A stretch of 64,000 nt of DNA from assembly GCA_017540825.1 (NCBI GenBank), contig JAFYAH010000025.1:1-64000 (forward strand). Direction: 5' to 3'. Numbering within the stretch: position 1 is the stretch's first letter; each line of letters starts with the position of its first letter. The stretch comes from Candidatus Methanomethylophilaceae archaeon. GTDB taxonomy: Archaea > Thermoplasmatota > Thermoplasmata > Methanomassiliicoccales > Methanomethylophilaceae. Made by a program: the position numbers and the translations under genes. Below, in pieces: positions 18,559 through 27,018 of the stretch. The notes beneath the pieces are model-generated. The model was not told the DNA's origin, searched no databases, and saw only the letters and a list, made by a program, of their open reading frames with translations.

Positions 18559-18723
18559 ATGAAAGTCGACGAGAACAAGTGCCTCCACTGCGGAGGATGC
18601 GTGGGATCCTGCCCCAAGAACGCGATATTCCTGAACGATTTCGTCCTGGAATTCAACGACGACTGCATAAGATGCGGCATATGCGCGAGGCTCTGCCCCG
18701 TGGACGCGCTGTCGATGGAGTGA
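18559..18723 (+). CDS. Two-cluster 4Fe-4S ferredoxin
   Basis: A 54-residue protein with two CxxCxxCxxxC motifs: CLHCGGCVGSCP (from residue 8) and CIRCGICARLCP (from residue 36), the pattern of a bacterial-type 2[4Fe-4S] ferredoxin. It begins 4 bases after the tes stop and ends 4 bases before the reductase ATG, so it is cotranscribed with both. In M. acetivorans a homologous ferredoxin (MA1485) passes electrons to geranylgeranyl reductase during lipid saturation; the same role is inferred here, and it may also feed Tes. Confidence 0.92.
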   Translation: MKVDENKCLHCGGCVGSCPKNAIFLNDFVLEFNDDCIRCGICARLCPVDALSME

Positions 18724-18727
18724 TGGC

Positions 18728-19921
18728 ATGAAGACGATCAAATGCGACATAGTCGTGGTCGGGGCCGGACCCGGAGGGAGCATGGCAGCGAAGTTCTGCG
18801 CCGCAGGGGGCCTCGACACCGTCCTTCTGGAGAAGAAGGCGGAGATCGGCGCTCCTCTCAGATGCGCCGAGGGGGTTTCCAAGAAATGGCTGGCGGAGGT
18901 CGGCATCGAGCCCGATCCCGTCTGGATCCGCGGCGACATGAAAGGCGCCATAATCAAGTCTCCCAAGGGGACGGCCTTCCAGCTCGACGAGTCCAAGGCC
19001 GGATCAGAGGTGGGCTACGTCCTCGAGAGGCACCTGTTCGACAAGGCGCTCGCCAAGGACGCCGCCGAGGCCGGAGCGAAGATCATGATGCGCACGTCCG
19101 CCACTGGCGTCATCCGCGGCGCCGACGGCAAGATCATCGGCGTGAAGGCCAAGCAGATGGGCGAGGAGATCGAGATCCTGGCAAAGGCCGTTGTTGCCGC
19201 CGACGGCTACGAGAGCCAGGTCGGGAGATGGGCGGGCATCGACACCACCCTGAAGCTTTCCGACATAGACTCCTGCATCCAGTACAGGATGTGCAACCTC
19301 GACGTCGCCCCGGACTTCTGCGAGTTCGTCATAGGCTCCGTGGCCCCTGGAGGGTACGTGTGGATATTCCCCAAGGGCGACGGCGTCGCGAACGTCGGGA
19401 TCGGCGTCATGGGGTCCCTGTGCAAGAAGGGGGCGGACGCCAAGTACTACCTCGACAAGTTCATCGCCGAGGATCCCAGGTTCGCGAAGGCCCAGTGCCT
19501 CGAGATCATGGGGGGCTTCGTCTCCACCTGCCCCGGCCTGGACTGCGCCGTGGACGATAACATAATCCTCGTGGGCGACGCGGCCAGGGTCATCGACCCG
19601 ATCACCGGCGGGGGCATCTGCCACGCCTGCAGGACCGGAATGTACGCCGGGAAGGTCCTCGTCGAGTGCGCTAAGAAGAACGACTTCTCCAAGGAGGCCC
19701 TCATGCCCTACGAGAAGATGTGGCGCGACAGGATGGAGGACAAGCTCTTCAGGAACTGGATGGCCAAGGAGAGGCTCGCCACGCTGGACGACGACGTGAT
19801 CGACGACCTCATAGGGATGATATCCGGGTCCGACATCAAGGAGGTCAACGTCTACAACATCCTGAAGGTGGTCAAGGAGAAGTACCCCCAGGTCGTCGAA
19901 GGGTTCGAGGACCTCATCTGA
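18728..19921 (+). CDS. Geranylgeranyl reductase (archaeal lipid saturation)
   Basis: A 397-residue flavoprotein of the GGR family. The FAD dinucleotide motif is VVVGAGPGGSMAAKFCAAGG at the N-terminus; conserved RCAEGVSKKW and the second FAD motif VGDAARVIDPITGGGI are present. It reduces the double bonds of geranylgeranyl chains in archaeal ether lipids. The gene is directly downstream of tes and a ferredoxin, so the three form a lipid maturation unit: saturation by GGR and chain joining by Tes. A GC-rich hairpin with a T-run (19,932-19,962) follows. Confidence 0.93.
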   Translation: MKTIKCDIVVVGAGPGGSMAAKFCAAGGLDTVLLEKKAEIGAPLRCAEGVSKKWLAEVGIEPDPVWIRGDMKGAIIKSPKGTAFQLDESKAGSEVGYVLERHLFDKALAKDAAEAGAKIMMRTSATGVIRGADGKIIGVKAKQMGEEIEILAKAVVAADGYESQVGRWAGIDTTLKLSDIDSCIQYRMCNLDVAPDFCEFVIGSVAPGGYVWIFPKGDGVANVGIGVMGSLCKKGADAKYYLDKFIAEDPRFAKAQCLEIMGGFVSTCPGLDCAVDDNIILVGDAARVIDPITGGGICHACRTGMYAGKVLVECAKKNDFSKEALMPYEKMWRDRMEDKLFRNWMAKERLATLDDDVIDDLIGMISGSDIKEVNVYNILKVVKEKYPQVVEGFEDLI

Positions 19922-19931
19922 ACAAACCAAG

Positions 19932-19962
19932 GCGGGGATGGAGCACCCGTCCCCGTCTCTTT
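19932..19962 (+). terminator. Terminator after the lipid operon
   Basis: GCGGGGA (19,932-19,938) pairs with TCCCCGT (19,950-19,956) around an 11-base loop, followed by CTCTTT. It lies 10 bases past the reductase stop. Confidence 0.6.
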
Positions 19963-19989
19963 AGTTATAAGATTCAACGTTTTCAATCG

Positions 19990-20067
19990 TCGGTAATATA
20001 TCCTTTCAGCGGATAACCACCGACCGTACACTTGCTGGTGCCCCGAAAGCACCGGAGGACGATTCAA
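19990..20067 (+). promoter_or_regulatory. Promoter and leader hairpin of the cohesin gene
   Basis: TAATATATCC near 19,994-20,003 is a TATA box. In the leader, CTGGTGC (about 20,034-20,040) pairs with GCACCGG around CCCGAAA, and the Shine-Dalgarno GGAGGA follows directly, so the hairpin may influence ribosome access. Confidence 0.45.
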
Positions 20068-21684
20068 ATGAAGAAGATAGGAGTAACAGCTCTCGTGCTC
20101 GTCATGGCGCTGGCCTGCTCTCTAGCTTTCGTGTCTGCTCCCGCGGATGCCGTGGACAGGGACATACAGCTGAGCATAGCCACCGTCAGCTCGCAGCCTG
20201 GAGCGAACTCTGTGGCCGTGGACCTCACGATCGATAAGAACGTCGGGTTCTTCGGTGCTCAGATCGAGATCGGCTATGACAGCAACCTCACCCTGACCGG
20301 CGTCAGAGACGCAGGCCTGATGGACGTCACGTACGGGACGAACTATTCCAGCCCGTACGGCATCTACGTCCAGAGCGAAACGGTCGGAGACGCCACCGCG
20401 ACAGGAACGCTCCTGACGCTGCTGTTCAACGTTTCCAGCTCGGCCTCTGGGGAGATGCAGGTCTACTTCAACAAGATCAGCATGTTCAACTCCGACGAGT
20501 ACGAGATCAGCCCGGCTTACAACAACGGGAAGGTAGTGATCGGCGAGATCGTCGTCCCCGTCGCCGGGGTAGCCCTCGACAAGACATCCGTGACCCTCGA
20601 CGTCGGCGAGTCCGCCCAGCTCACGCCGGTCATCGCGCCCACCGACGCCACCAACAAGAACGTGTCCTGGATGTCCACCGACACCAGCGTCGCCACGGTA
20701 TCCGGAGGATCGGTCAAGGCCGTCGGATACGGAGCCGCCTCCATAATCGTGACCACCGAGGACGGATCGAAGACCGCCGCCTGCACGGTGACGGTCGCCA
20801 AGCCGTCCACCCCGGTCACCGGGATAACCCTGAACAAGTCTTCCATGACCCTCACAGTCGGATCTTCCGATTCCCTCATCGCGAACGTCCAGCCCGCCGA
20901 CGCCACCAACAGGACCGTTAACTGGTCTTCCAGCGACAGCAAGGTCGTCGTCGTCAACAACGGCGCCGTCACCGCTATGGCCGAGGGAACCGCCGTCATC
21001 GTGGCGACCACCGCTGAGGGCGGATTCACCGCCACCTGCACGGTGAAGGTCGACAAGGCCCCGGACGTTCCGGTTCCTGTCCAGGGAATAACCCTCGACA
21101 AGAGCACCATCGCACTGGACGCCGGGAAGACCCAGACGCTCGTGGTCAGCATCATCCCCTCCAACGCCACCAACAAGGGAGTCAACTGGTCCTCCAGCAA
21201 CAACAACATCGCCACTGTCTCCAACGGCGTCGTCACCGCCGTGGCTCCCGGATCCGCCGAGATAACCGCTACCACCATGGACGGGAACAAGACCGCGACC
21301 TGCACTGTCGTCGTCTCTGCCGTGTCTGTATCCGGCGTCAATCTCAACAAGGGATCCATGACGATCGAGACGGGCAAGTCCGAGAGGCTCGTCGCCAACG
21401 TGATGCCCGACAACGCTTCCAACAAGAGCGTCACCTGGTCGTCCAGCAACAGCAGCGTCGCCACCGTCGACAGCAACGGAAACGTGAAGGCCCAGTCCGT
21501 GGGCAGCGCCACAATAACCGTCAAGACCCTTGACGGAGGCTACACGGCGGCCTGCGATGTGACTGTGAAGGAGGCTTCCCCGCAGTCCAGCGACAACACC
21601 ATGCTCTATCTGGGCGTAGTGATCGCCATAATCATCGTGCTTCTGGTGCTCTTCGTTCTGCTGAAGAAGTCTGGAAAGATATGA
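20068..21684 (+). CDS. Membrane-anchored cohesin-Big2 surface protein
   Basis: A 538-residue exported protein. MKKIGVTALVLVMALACSLA is a signal peptide. Residues ~28-160 have the type I cohesin pattern: a first strand before PGANSVAVDLTIDK, then FFGAQIEIGYDSNLTLTGV and TGTLLTLLFNVSS. Four Ig-like Big2 repeats follow, each with the NKSSMTLTVG, DATN...VNWSSSD and TAACTVTV patterns. The last ~30 residues form a membrane helix ending in KKSGKI, so the protein is C-terminally anchored with the cohesin held away from the cell. Cohesins bind dockerins, and two binding proteins in this window carry dockerin-like modules. The pairing is inferred. Confidence 0.75.
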   Translation: MKKIGVTALVLVMALACSLAFVSAPADAVDRDIQLSIATVSSQPGANSVAVDLTIDKNVGFFGAQIEIGYDSNLTLTGVRDAGLMDVTYGTNYSSPYGIYVQSETVGDATATGTLLTLLFNVSSSASGEMQVYFNKISMFNSDEYEISPAYNNGKVVIGEIVVPVAGVALDKTSVTLDVGESAQLTPVIAPTDATNKNVSWMSTDTSVATVSGGSVKAVGYGAASIIVTTEDGSKTAACTVTVAKPSTPVTGITLNKSSMTLTVGSSDSLIANVQPADATNRTVNWSSSDSKVVVVNNGAVTAMAEGTAVIVATTAEGGFTATCTVKVDKAPDVPVPVQGITLDKSTIALDAGKTQTLVVSIIPSNATNKGVNWSSSNNNIATVSNGVVTAVAPGSAEITATTMDGNKTATCTVVVSAVSVSGVNLNKGSMTIETGKSERLVANVMPDNASNKSVTWSSSNSSVATVDSNGNVKAQSVGSATITVKTLDGGYTAACDVTVKEASPQSSDNTMLYLGVVIAIIIVLLVLFVLLKKSGKI

Positions 21685-21690
21685 AAACGA

Positions 21691-21727
21691 GGGGGATCCC
21701 CCCTTTTCCCCGAAAGGGGAACCTTCT
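21691..21727 (+). terminator. Double hairpin terminator after the cohesin gene
   Basis: GGGGGATCCCCCC (21,691-21,703) followed by TTTT, then TTCCCC and GGGGAA closed by a GAAA tetraloop (21,706-21,721), again followed by T-rich sequence. Confidence 0.65.
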
Positions 21728-21739
21728 TTATTTCCGCAT

Positions 21740-22207
21740 ATGAAAGGCCTTCTGATGTCCAGGTTCTATCTGGACGAGATACTGGACGGCCGGAAGGGCT
21801 TCGACGCCCGCCTGTATCCGACCAATGTGCGCGGGACCATAGCCCTGGTGGATTCTGGATCGTATCGCGTCCACGGGCTCGCCGAGCTGACAGGCGTGAG
21901 GGAGATCGCTTACGAGGAGTTCGTGGAGTGGCACAGGGTGGGGCCGTTCAAGGACTCCCCCATAGCGCCGTACCACGAGGGGAAGCCCTGCTATGCGTAC
22001 GACCTCCAGGACGCGAGGAGGCTGGTAATCCCTGTCAGGCTCGAGCGCGAGGACCGCGCCGGCATGTGGGTGGACATCCCGGAGAAGGTCTCCAGGTCGT
22101 TCGGGTCCCAGAGGACCTTGTTCCGATTCAGTCGGTCACTATCTCCACGAAGCTGCCGCCGTTCTTCTTCTTCGAGACGCAGATCTTCTTGGACATCCTC
22201 TCCTTGA
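21740..22207 (+). CDS. ASCH-like domain protein
   Basis: The first ~125 residues resemble an ASCH/PUA-like fold: KGLLMSRFYLDEILDGRKGFDARLY at the start matches the usual ILxGxKtxExR motif, and GTIALVDSGSYRVHGLAEL is the following strand region. Such domains bind RNA or modified nucleotides; the target is unknown. As with other convergent genes here, the frame has no stop at the domain end and runs 80 bases into the antisense of sbcC, adding an arginine/serine-rich tail that is probably not functional. Only a short, T-rich upstream region separates it from the cohesin terminator. Confidence 0.6.
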   Translation: MKGLLMSRFYLDEILDGRKGFDARLYPTNVRGTIALVDSGSYRVHGLAELTGVREIAYEEFVEWHRVGPFKDSPIAPYHEGKPCYAYDLQDARRLVIPVRLEREDRAGMWVDIPEKVSRSFGSQRTLFRFSRSLSPRSCRRSSSSRRRSSWTSSP

Positions 22208-25190
22208 ACAGGTCGACATGGGATATCACCCCGACCATCACGTCGCCTTCGGACAGGCTCTCCAGGACGGCAATGGCCTGTTCAAGGGAGTCGCTGTCCA
22301 GGGAGCCGAAGCCCTCGTCGATGAACAGGGTCTCCACTCTCAGCCCTCCCGCGGTGTACTGCACCATGTCCGAGAGCCCCAGAGCGAGCGAGAGGGCGGC
22401 CTTGAACGACTCCCCGCCCGAGAGGGTCCTGACGCTCCTCTGGATCCCGGTGTAGTTGTCCATCACGTCTATGTCCAGGGCGTGCTGGCCTCTGTTGTCT
22501 CCGTCCGTCTTGCGGACCAGCTCGTACCTTCCGCCGGACATGCTCTTGAGACGTCTGTTGGCCAGGCCTAGTATGCTGTCGAAGTACACCGTCTGTATGT
22601 ACTGGTCGAAGGGGACCTTGGCCCCGCCCTGGACCCTTCCGCTGGCGGCGTCCGAGAGCAGCCTGAGGTCCTCGGCCTCGGTCTTGAGAATCCTCCATCT
22701 GGGGAGGATGTCCTTGATCCTCCCCAGGGCGTCCGTGTTGCGCTCCAGCCTAGCGGAGACGATCGACATCCTGCCGCGCTCGACCTCCAGGCTCTCCTTG
22801 GAGCTCTCCACGCTGGCCGCTGCGGCTTCCAGGTCCGGCTTCTCTTTCCCTTCCACCCTGGATTCCAGGTCTCCTATGAGCGCGTCGTTGGACCTTACTG
22901 CGTCGTCGTACAGGGATATCTCCGATTCGAGTGAATCCCTGTCGATCCCGGACAGCCTCGAGAGGCCCTCCTCGTCTATGCCCGACGAGTCCATCAAGGC
23001 CTTCAGCTCCTCGGACTTCTCCTCGAGAGCCTGCTTCTCCCTGGATTCGGCGTCATCCTCGGCCTTAATCGAGCTTTCCAGGGACGCCTCCTGCCTGGTC
23101 GCCTCGGTCATACGGGCTTCGACGGATTCGATCTCGCCGGAGAGCCTTGCTGATTCGGCTTCTGCGGAGCGCAGCTCGGAGGATATGGACTCCTTGTCGG
23201 CTCCCTCGCAGGCCTCGATGGCGGCCCTCAGCCTCTCCTTCAGCGTGGCTTCGCTGCCCCTCTCGTCGGAGAGCCTTTCGTCCAATGACTTCAAGCGGCC
23301 GGCCAGCGCCTCGATCTCGGAAGACGCCGCCTTCTCGTCCTCCTTGGCCTTCTCCAGCCTCTTCACGTCCGATTCTTTGGATTCCAGCTCCGTTCTGATG
23401 GCCGACTCCTCTTCCTTAAGCGCGGCCAGACGGTCGGAGATGGCTTTTGGAATGGTTTCCAGGGAGTCTCCGTACTTCGACAGCTTCTCCATGAGGCTGT
23501 TGCGCTCCCCGACGGCTCTGGCGAGGTCGTCTTTGACGGCGTCCCTGCCCTCTCTGGCGCCGGACACTCTGCTCTCGACGGCCTTTATCGACCTTTCGGT
23601 CGGCACGTCTTCCGGCGCCTCTGCAGGGGAGGGGTGCTCCAAGGACCCGCACACCGGGCAGGGCCTCCCGATCTCCAGGCTCTTGGCCAGGATCCCCGCC
23701 TGGGAGAGGAAGAACCTGGTGCTCATCTCCGTCCTCTGGGCCTCCAGCCTTCCGAGCTCCTCGGATTTGATGGCGAGGTCGTTCCCGATCCTCTCGATCT
23801 CGTCGTTCTTGCGAAGGAGCTCTTCGAACGTCCTCTCGTCCTCCTCCGCCTGCTCCATCTCTTCTCTGGTCTTCCCGAGGCGGAGCCTGCACGCGTCAGT
23901 CTCGGCGGGCGAGGAGGCAAGGGACACTATGGCTTCCGAAGCCTCGGACTTGGATCTTTCCAGGCCCTCCTGCTCGGCCCTCAGCTGGCAGGACTCATCC
24001 AGCATTCTTGCTATCTTCTTCTGGAGGGCCTCCAGGTCCCTGCCGATGTTGGACGCGTTGATGCAGGACTCCAGCTTCGCCTTCAGGGATACGATGCGCG
24101 ACTCCGTCTCCTTGAGCTCCCTCTTGCGGTCCGGCAGACCATCGTACTGCGGCCCGAGGTCGTTCAGAACGGCTTTGACGGCATCGTATCTGGAGATGAG
24201 CTCGGCCTTCCTGCTTGCCGATTCTTCTGCCGCCTTCTTGTGGGAGTCGCGGTCCCTGCGCACGGCCTCCATCGCCACGGACCTGTTGGAAAGGGCCAGC
24301 GTCCCCCTCTTCTCGTCCATCGTCCCTTTCAGCTCCTGCAGCTTCTGCCTTTTTCCTATCTCTTCCTCCAGCTTCGAGAAGTCTTTGGACAGGGTCTCCG
24401 CCTCGCTCTTGGCGCGAACGGCATCGACATACGTCTTCTCGGCCTCTGCGCAGGCCTCTTTCAGGGAGGCCATCTCCGCAGAGTCGGACGCGTTGGACGC
24501 TTCCAGCGCGCTCGCGACGTCGTCGAACGTCATGTCGTCCACATCCGCATCGTCCGTCCAGACCGCAGTCCTAGCGATCCATCCGAGGGAGTCCTCCGCT
24601 TTCTCGTACTCCTCGTCCTTCTCTCTGCTCCTGCGCTTCAGCTCGTCTATCATCCAGGTGAACCTCTCGGTCCTGAACAGCCTCCCGAGTATCTCGGAGC
24701 GCTTGTTGCTGTCCGAGTCCAGCAGCTTCACGAACTCTCCCTGAGCGATCATGGAGATCTGCCCCCACTGGTCGGAGCCGATTCCCAGGATTTCCTCGAC
24801 GGCCTCGTTGACGCTCTTGTTCTTGTTGCAGATGCATTCTCCTTCCATCCACAGCTCGGACGTGGCGGTCTTCTTGGACTCGGTCCCGTTGCGTGTCACG
24901 TACGAATACGAAGGCTCCCTGCGGACTGTGTACCCGATGCCGTCGTGGACGAAGTCTAGCTGCACGTACGGCTTGCTGTCGGTGAAGTCGCTCTTCAGGG
25001 AATCCGCGCCCCTCCTGTTGCCGGTTGTCTCTCCGAAGAGGGCGTACGTCATGGCGTCGAAGATCATCGTCTTCCCGGAGCCCGTCTCGCCTGTGACCAG
25101 GAACAGCCCTTGGCTCAGAGGCCCGAAGTCTATCACCGTCCTCTCGTCGTACGGTCCGAAGGCCTGCATCTCCAGCCTGACCGGCTTCAT
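22128..25190 (-). CDS. sbcC: SbcC/Rad50-type DNA repair ATPase
   Basis: A 1,020-residue SMC-like ATPase. Walker A VTGETGSGKTMIFDAMTYALFG is at residues ~30-50. Long coiled coils flank a central zinc-hook-like CPVCGS at about residue 515, and the ABC signature LSGGESFKAALSLALGLS with Walker B FIDEGFGSLD ends the protein. With SbcD it forms the end-processing nuclease complex that opens hairpins and blocked ends. The gene overlaps the sbcD stop by 4 bases (ATGA). The start MKPVRLEMQAFGPY at 25,190 is typical. The architecture is closer to bacterial SbcC than to archaeal Rad50 partners of HerA-NurA, which are absent here. Confidence 0.93.
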   Translation of the reverse strand: MKPVRLEMQAFGPYDERTVIDFGPLSQGLFLVTGETGSGKTMIFDAMTYALFGETTGNRRGADSLKSDFTDSKPYVQLDFVHDGIGYTVRREPSYSYVTRNGTESKKTATSELWMEGECICNKNKSVNEAVEEILGIGSDQWGQISMIAQGEFVKLLDSDSNKRSEILGRLFRTERFTWMIDELKRRSREKDEEYEKAEDSLGWIARTAVWTDDADVDDMTFDDVASALEASNASDSAEMASLKEACAEAEKTYVDAVRAKSEAETLSKDFSKLEEEIGKRQKLQELKGTMDEKRGTLALSNRSVAMEAVRRDRDSHKKAAEESASRKAELISRYDAVKAVLNDLGPQYDGLPDRKRELKETESRIVSLKAKLESCINASNIGRDLEALQKKIARMLDESCQLRAEQEGLERSKSEASEAIVSLASSPAETDACRLRLGKTREEMEQAEEDERTFEELLRKNDEIERIGNDLAIKSEELGRLEAQRTEMSTRFFLSQAGILAKSLEIGRPCPVCGSLEHPSPAEAPEDVPTERSIKAVESRVSGAREGRDAVKDDLARAVGERNSLMEKLSKYGDSLETIPKAISDRLAALKEEESAIRTELESKESDVKRLEKAKEDEKAASSEIEALAGRLKSLDERLSDERGSEATLKERLRAAIEACEGADKESISSELRSAEAESARLSGEIESVEARMTEATRQEASLESSIKAEDDAESREKQALEEKSEELKALMDSSGIDEEGLSRLSGIDRDSLESEISLYDDAVRSNDALIGDLESRVEGKEKPDLEAAAASVESSKESLEVERGRMSIVSARLERNTDALGRIKDILPRWRILKTEAEDLRLLSDAASGRVQGGAKVPFDQYIQTVYFDSILGLANRRLKSMSGGRYELVRKTDGDNRGQHALDIDVMDNYTGIQRSVRTLSGGESFKAALSLALGLSDMVQYTAGGLRVETLFIDEGFGSLDSDSLEQAIAVLESLSEGDVMVGVISHVDLFKERMSKKICVSKKKNGGSFVEIVTD

Positions 25191-26350
25191 AGCCTGCCTC
25201 CTTCTCCGGATATGACGTCGTCTATTACCTCCCTCTGGTACACTGTGAGGTCGCGGCCGGTGTACTTGCCGTAGAACTCCTCGAACAGCTTCTGGGGAGG
25301 CTTGTCGTTGATTATGTCTATGGTTATCTGGCCGGAGTCGCTCCTCCTGTTCTGGACGTCGAACTCGATGCTGAGTATGCGGTCGAACAGGCATCTCAGG
25401 TCCTTCTCAGGCTCGAAGACGTGCTCGGTGAGTACTATGCCTACATACGCGTCCCTGAGGCCGGGGTCGGAGGCCGCTTCCTTGCGGATGGACGCCATGG
25501 TCCCTCTGAGCCTTCTGACCTCTCTAAGCGGGACTATAGGGATACTTTCAATCCTGACGTTGCCCTTCTCGAACAGGCTCACTATAGTGATGCTCTTCTC
25601 GTCCTCGGCTTCCGAGAGGGAGTACTTCAAGGGCGATCCGCAGTACCTGATCGTCTCCCTCCCGACCTTCTGAGCGGTATGTATGTGGCCGAGGGCAACG
25701 TAGTCGAAGGGGTCCAGGAGCTTGGCGGACATGCAGTCGAGGCCGCCGACGCAGGCGTGCGAGGTTTCCGACCCGCGCTGCTCCGGCAGGACGTCCGCGT
25801 TCAGGTAGAACTGGTGGGAGACGAGGACGTTCCTGGAGCTCGGATCGACCCCTGCCTTCTCCAGGATCAGTCTGAGGGCCTCGTCGGGGCCGTCCACCTC
25901 CTCCTCGAAGAACGGCCTGACCAAGGAAGGCTTGACGTACGGCAGAAGGTATATGTTCAGGTCCCCGAACCCGTCGCTGAGGGATATGCGTTCCATCCCG
26001 CCCTTGAACATCCCCAGGATGTGTATGTTCCTCTTCCTGAGAATGGAGTCTCCGAAGTCCAGCCTCCTTCCGGAGTCGTGGTTGCCGGCTATCATGAAGA
26101 CCGGGCATCCTCTGGACTCCGCCTCCGAGAGGAAGTCGCTGAACATGGACACGGCGTCTTCCCTGGGGACGCTCTTGTCGTACACGTCGCCCGCTATGAT
26201 CAGCCCGTCCGGGCGCTCCCTGTCTATCGCCGACAGGATCTGGTCCAGCATGTCCTTCTGCTCTTCCATTAGAGGATATCCATGGAGGCTCTTTCCAAGA
26301 TGCAGGTCGGAAACATGCAGAAGACGGGTAGGCCGTGGCGATTCGTCCAT
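25187..26350 (-). CDS. sbcD: SbcD/Mre11-type exonuclease
   Basis: A 387-residue calcineurin-like phosphoesterase nuclease. Metal ligands occur in order: HVSDLHLGK, AGDVYDK, AGNHDSGRR, then the histidines of LVSHQF and LGHIHTAQ. The C-terminal SbcD_C region supplies the SbcC-binding part. It cleaves DNA with SbcC; the downstream gene overlaps by 4 bases. ATG at 26,350 (MDESPRPTRLLHVSD) is preferred; a TTG or ATG 5 codons earlier is possible. Confidence 0.93.
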   Translation of the reverse strand: MDESPRPTRLLHVSDLHLGKSLHGYPLMEEQKDMLDQILSAIDRERPDGLIIAGDVYDKSVPREDAVSMFSDFLSEAESRGCPVFMIAGNHDSGRRLDFGDSILRKRNIHILGMFKGGMERISLSDGFGDLNIYLLPYVKPSLVRPFFEEEVDGPDEALRLILEKAGVDPSSRNVLVSHQFYLNADVLPEQRGSETSHACVGGLDCMSAKLLDPFDYVALGHIHTAQKVGRETIRYCGSPLKYSLSEAEDEKSITIVSLFEKGNVRIESIPIVPLREVRRLRGTMASIRKEAASDPGLRDAYVGIVLTEHVFEPEKDLRCLFDRILSIEFDVQNRRSDSGQITIDIINDKPPQKLFEEFYGKYTGRDLTVYQREVIDDVISGEGGRL

Positions 26351-26365
26351 GCCCGGTAATAGCAT

Positions 26366-26460
26366 AGTAGATATTTAGAGTTTACATTTAATGGAAATCT
26401 TAAGCATCAATATTTACATTAATTGTAATATTTTTATATACCGGAGCCTATTGCTCATGC
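26366..26460. promoter_or_regulatory. Divergent promoter between sbcD and a winged-helix gene
   Basis: A very AT-rich stretch with TTTTTATATACC just before the plus-strand gene and a perfect inverted repeat TTACA-TTAAT-TGTAA at about 26,414-26,428. The repeat sits next to the TATA box, where a repressor would bind; the plus-strand gene encodes a DNA-binding protein that may be that repressor (inference). Confidence 0.45.
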
Positions 26461-27018
26461 ATGGAATCAGGGTCCATCCTTCTGGAGACGCTGAAGAGCG
26501 CGTCTTCAATCTCGTACGTGTCCTCCAGGCTGGGGATCTCCCGTCCCACCCTTTACAGGTATGCGGACCTGTACGACTGGGGCGAGAGGTCCAAGATCCC
26601 TCCGAAGATCCGGAGATTCTTCGACTTCTGTCTGAAGAACGGGCGTCTGGACGAGGAGGACGTGGTCATCTACCTGCACGACATCGGTTCGGAAGGGGGC
26701 AGTTGGGGGGAAGGATCCGGCAGAGCGGCGTGCATGACCGGAGGCGACAGGGCGATGATAGTCCTCCGCGACCCGGCCAGGGAGCCGTCCGTGGAGGTCG
26801 CGGTCGATATCTCAGGTGAGACTATAGTGATAGGAACATACCATATCGCAGAGGACAGGGGCTTCGTGCTGATAGACGACCTCGTCCCGGGGCACAGGTT
26901 CAAGTACAGGACCGTAGGCCTCGACGGGAGCAGGTCCGGATGGGAGAGCTTCGTCCTCGGAGATCGCGGATCGAGTCCAGATAGGAGAAGTCCAGGCGGT
27001 CCGTTCCGAACGCCTTGA
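26461..27018 (+). CDS. Helix-turn-helix protein of unknown target
   Basis: 185 residues. An N-terminal helix-turn-helix (SISYVSSRLGISRPTLYRYADLYDWG) resembles transposase or phage-type HTHs; the rest (EEDVVIYLHDIG, EVAVDISGETIVIGTYHIA, then GHRFKYRTVGL) is a small beta-rich domain that I do not recognise. The frame runs 119 bases into the antisense of the Lhr-like helicase, adding a tail rich in glycine, arginine and proline. The divergent position to sbcD and the upstream inverted repeat suggest a regulator. Function unknown. Confidence 0.5.
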   Translation: MESGSILLETLKSASSISYVSSRLGISRPTLYRYADLYDWGERSKIPPKIRRFFDFCLKNGRLDEEDVVIYLHDIGSEGGSWGEGSGRAACMTGGDRAMIVLRDPAREPSVEVAVDISGETIVIGTYHIAEDRGFVLIDDLVPGHRFKYRTVGLDGSRSGWESFVLGDRGSSPDRRSPGGPFRTP

